From NCBI GenBank assembly GCA_020432595.1, contig JAGQGA010000087.1:7192-12730 (forward strand): a stretch of DNA of 5,539 nt, given 5' to 3'. This stretch comes from Anaerolineales bacterium (GTDB lineage: Bacteria; Chloroflexota; Anaerolineae; Promineifilales; Promineifilaceae). Positions 5,157 to 5,539 of this stretch are shown here, piece by piece (position 1 is the stretch's first letter; every line of letters starts with the position of its first letter). The translations under genes were made by a program, and so were the position numbers. Under the pieces are notes generated by a model. It ran no database searches and was not told the origin of the DNA. It saw nothing but the letters and a program-made list of their open reading frames with translations.

Positions 5157-5162
5157 CCTCCT
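5157..5162 (-). promoter_or_regulatory. Shine-Dalgarno AGGAGG that decides a TTG start
   Basis: AGGAGG reads 5162-5157 on the - strand, followed by ten bases and TTG at 5146-5144. The TTG at 5155 is one base away and the TTG at 5170 is upstream of it, so 5146 is the only in-frame start with workable spacing. Confidence 0.6.
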
Positions 5163-5175
5163 CTTGCCAAATCAT

Positions 5176-5539
5176 TTATTCACCCAACGGAAGCGTCAGC
5201 CGGTAGCTGACGGGATATTGGCCGGGCTGAACAATGGAAATGCGGTTGACGGTGGTATGGATGGGCAGGGTGAGTTGACGGCAATGGTTAACGGCCGTTC
5301 CCACCTCCCCCACCCCCTCCGCCAGCGTACAGTGGGGCACCCACACATCAGGCAAATAGTAACCCCACGGCTGCTGCCCCACCCCGGCAAACAGATCATG
5401 GAAAAAGTGGTGGGCATCTAATAGTGCCAAGCTGACGGTGGCTCCGGCGTAAACAACGGCGGGGTTGGTGTTGAAAACGCCGAGGTAGGAAAGGGTGAGG
5501 GAAAACGGCCGTTTTTTTGCCGCAAACAACCGCATCTTC
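5176..5539 (-). CDS. 2H phosphoesterase / 2'-5' RNA ligase-like protein, 5' end cut by the window
   Basis: The C-terminal 120 or so residues of a 2'-5' RNA ligase (LigT, 2H phosphoesterase) family protein. The pattern FSLTLSYLGVF, then PAVVYAGATVSLALLDAHH, then WVPHCTLAEGV is typical of the second half of these proteins; HCT at 68-70 (counting from the ATG at 5535) is the second of the two catalytic HxT motifs. The first HxT motif would lie some 40 or more residues further upstream, and the frame is open through the edge, so the ATG at 5535 is internal and the gene is partial. Family members hydrolyse or form 2'-5' or cyclic phosphodiester bonds in RNA or nucleotides; the substrate here is unknown. 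The stop TAA at 5178-5176 is 29 nt before the next gene's start with no terminator between, so it is probably the upstream member of the operon. It carries two copies of the iterated palindrome. Confidence 0.8.
   Translation of the reverse strand, partial: KMRLFAAKKRPFSLTLSYLGVFNTNPAVVYAGATVSLALLDAHHFFHDLFAGVGQQPWGYYLPDVWVPHCTLAEGVGEVGTAVNHCRQLTLPIHTTVNRISIVQPGQYPVSYRLTLPLGE
5290..5299. repeat. AACGGCCGTT iterated palindrome, copy 7
   Basis: Exact copy in the 2H phosphoesterase gene, read Thr-Ala-Val (in VGTAVNH). Confidence 0.85.
5504..5513. repeat. AACGGCCGTT iterated palindrome, copy 8
   Basis: Exact copy, extended to the 14-bp palindrome AAAACGGCCGTTTT (5502-5515), in the 2H phosphoesterase gene. 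It is read in the third frame, CGG CCG TTT (Arg-Pro-Phe, in KKRPFSL), so the motif is used in all three frames within this window. Confidence 0.85.

Noticed and set aside
1..5539. CRISPR array, tRNA, rRNA, insertion sequence or phage gene
   Set aside because: No regularly spaced direct repeats, cloverleaf, transposase motif or terminal inverted repeats were seen; the repeated palindrome is too short and irregularly spaced for a CRISPR.

Overview
This window is a dense signalling locus. It holds five response-regulator genes of the NarL/FixJ receiver type, one soluble GAF-GAF-HisKA_3 histidine kinase, and the 3' part of a 2H phosphoesterase (2'-5' RNA ligase-like) gene. Base composition is near half GC. 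The many small NarL-type regulators with cytoplasmic GAF/HisKA_3 kinases, plus a heavily repeated palindrome (AACGGCCGTT), lead me to guess an environmental Chloroflexota (Anaerolineae-like) genome. That assignment is a hunch; no rRNA or marker gene is present to test it.

Layout. Positions 1-181 hold no convincing gene. A receiver-only regulator follows on the + strand (182-571). All other genes are on the - strand. A 42-bp perfect palindrome (572-613) fits exactly between the stop codons of the first gene and its convergent neighbour, a NarL-type regulator (612-1289) whose receiver has lost essentially every phosphorylation residue. Positions 1290-1514 hold that gene's ribosome-binding site, a candidate operator repeat, a GC-rich hairpin and a clear intrinsic terminator for the next gene, a receiver-only regulator (1515-1931). 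Positions 1932-2073 hold a second copy of the operator-like repeat, embedded in a stem-loop that follows the stop codon of the next gene.

The rest looks like one leftward operon. Transcription order is the 2H phosphoesterase (5176-5539, cut by the window edge), an atypical NarL-type regulator (4481-5146, TTG start), the histidine kinase (2721-4460) and a canonical NarL-type regulator (2074-2724). The gaps are 29 nt, 20 nt and a 4-nt ATGA overlap.

How they may work together (inference). The kinase and the overlapping canonical regulator form a textbook two-component pair. The two receiver-only proteins keep all phosphorylation residues and could act as phosphate sinks or connectors. The two paralogous HTH regulators (612-1289 and 4481-5146) have eroded phosphorylation sites, complete in the first and limited to the Mg-binding acidic pair in the second. 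They probably bind DNA by a phosphorylation-independent or altered switch. One kinase surrounded by intact, output-less and phosphorylation-dead regulators is the most interesting biology here, together with the iterated palindrome, which occurs eight times (seven exact) in 5.5 kb.
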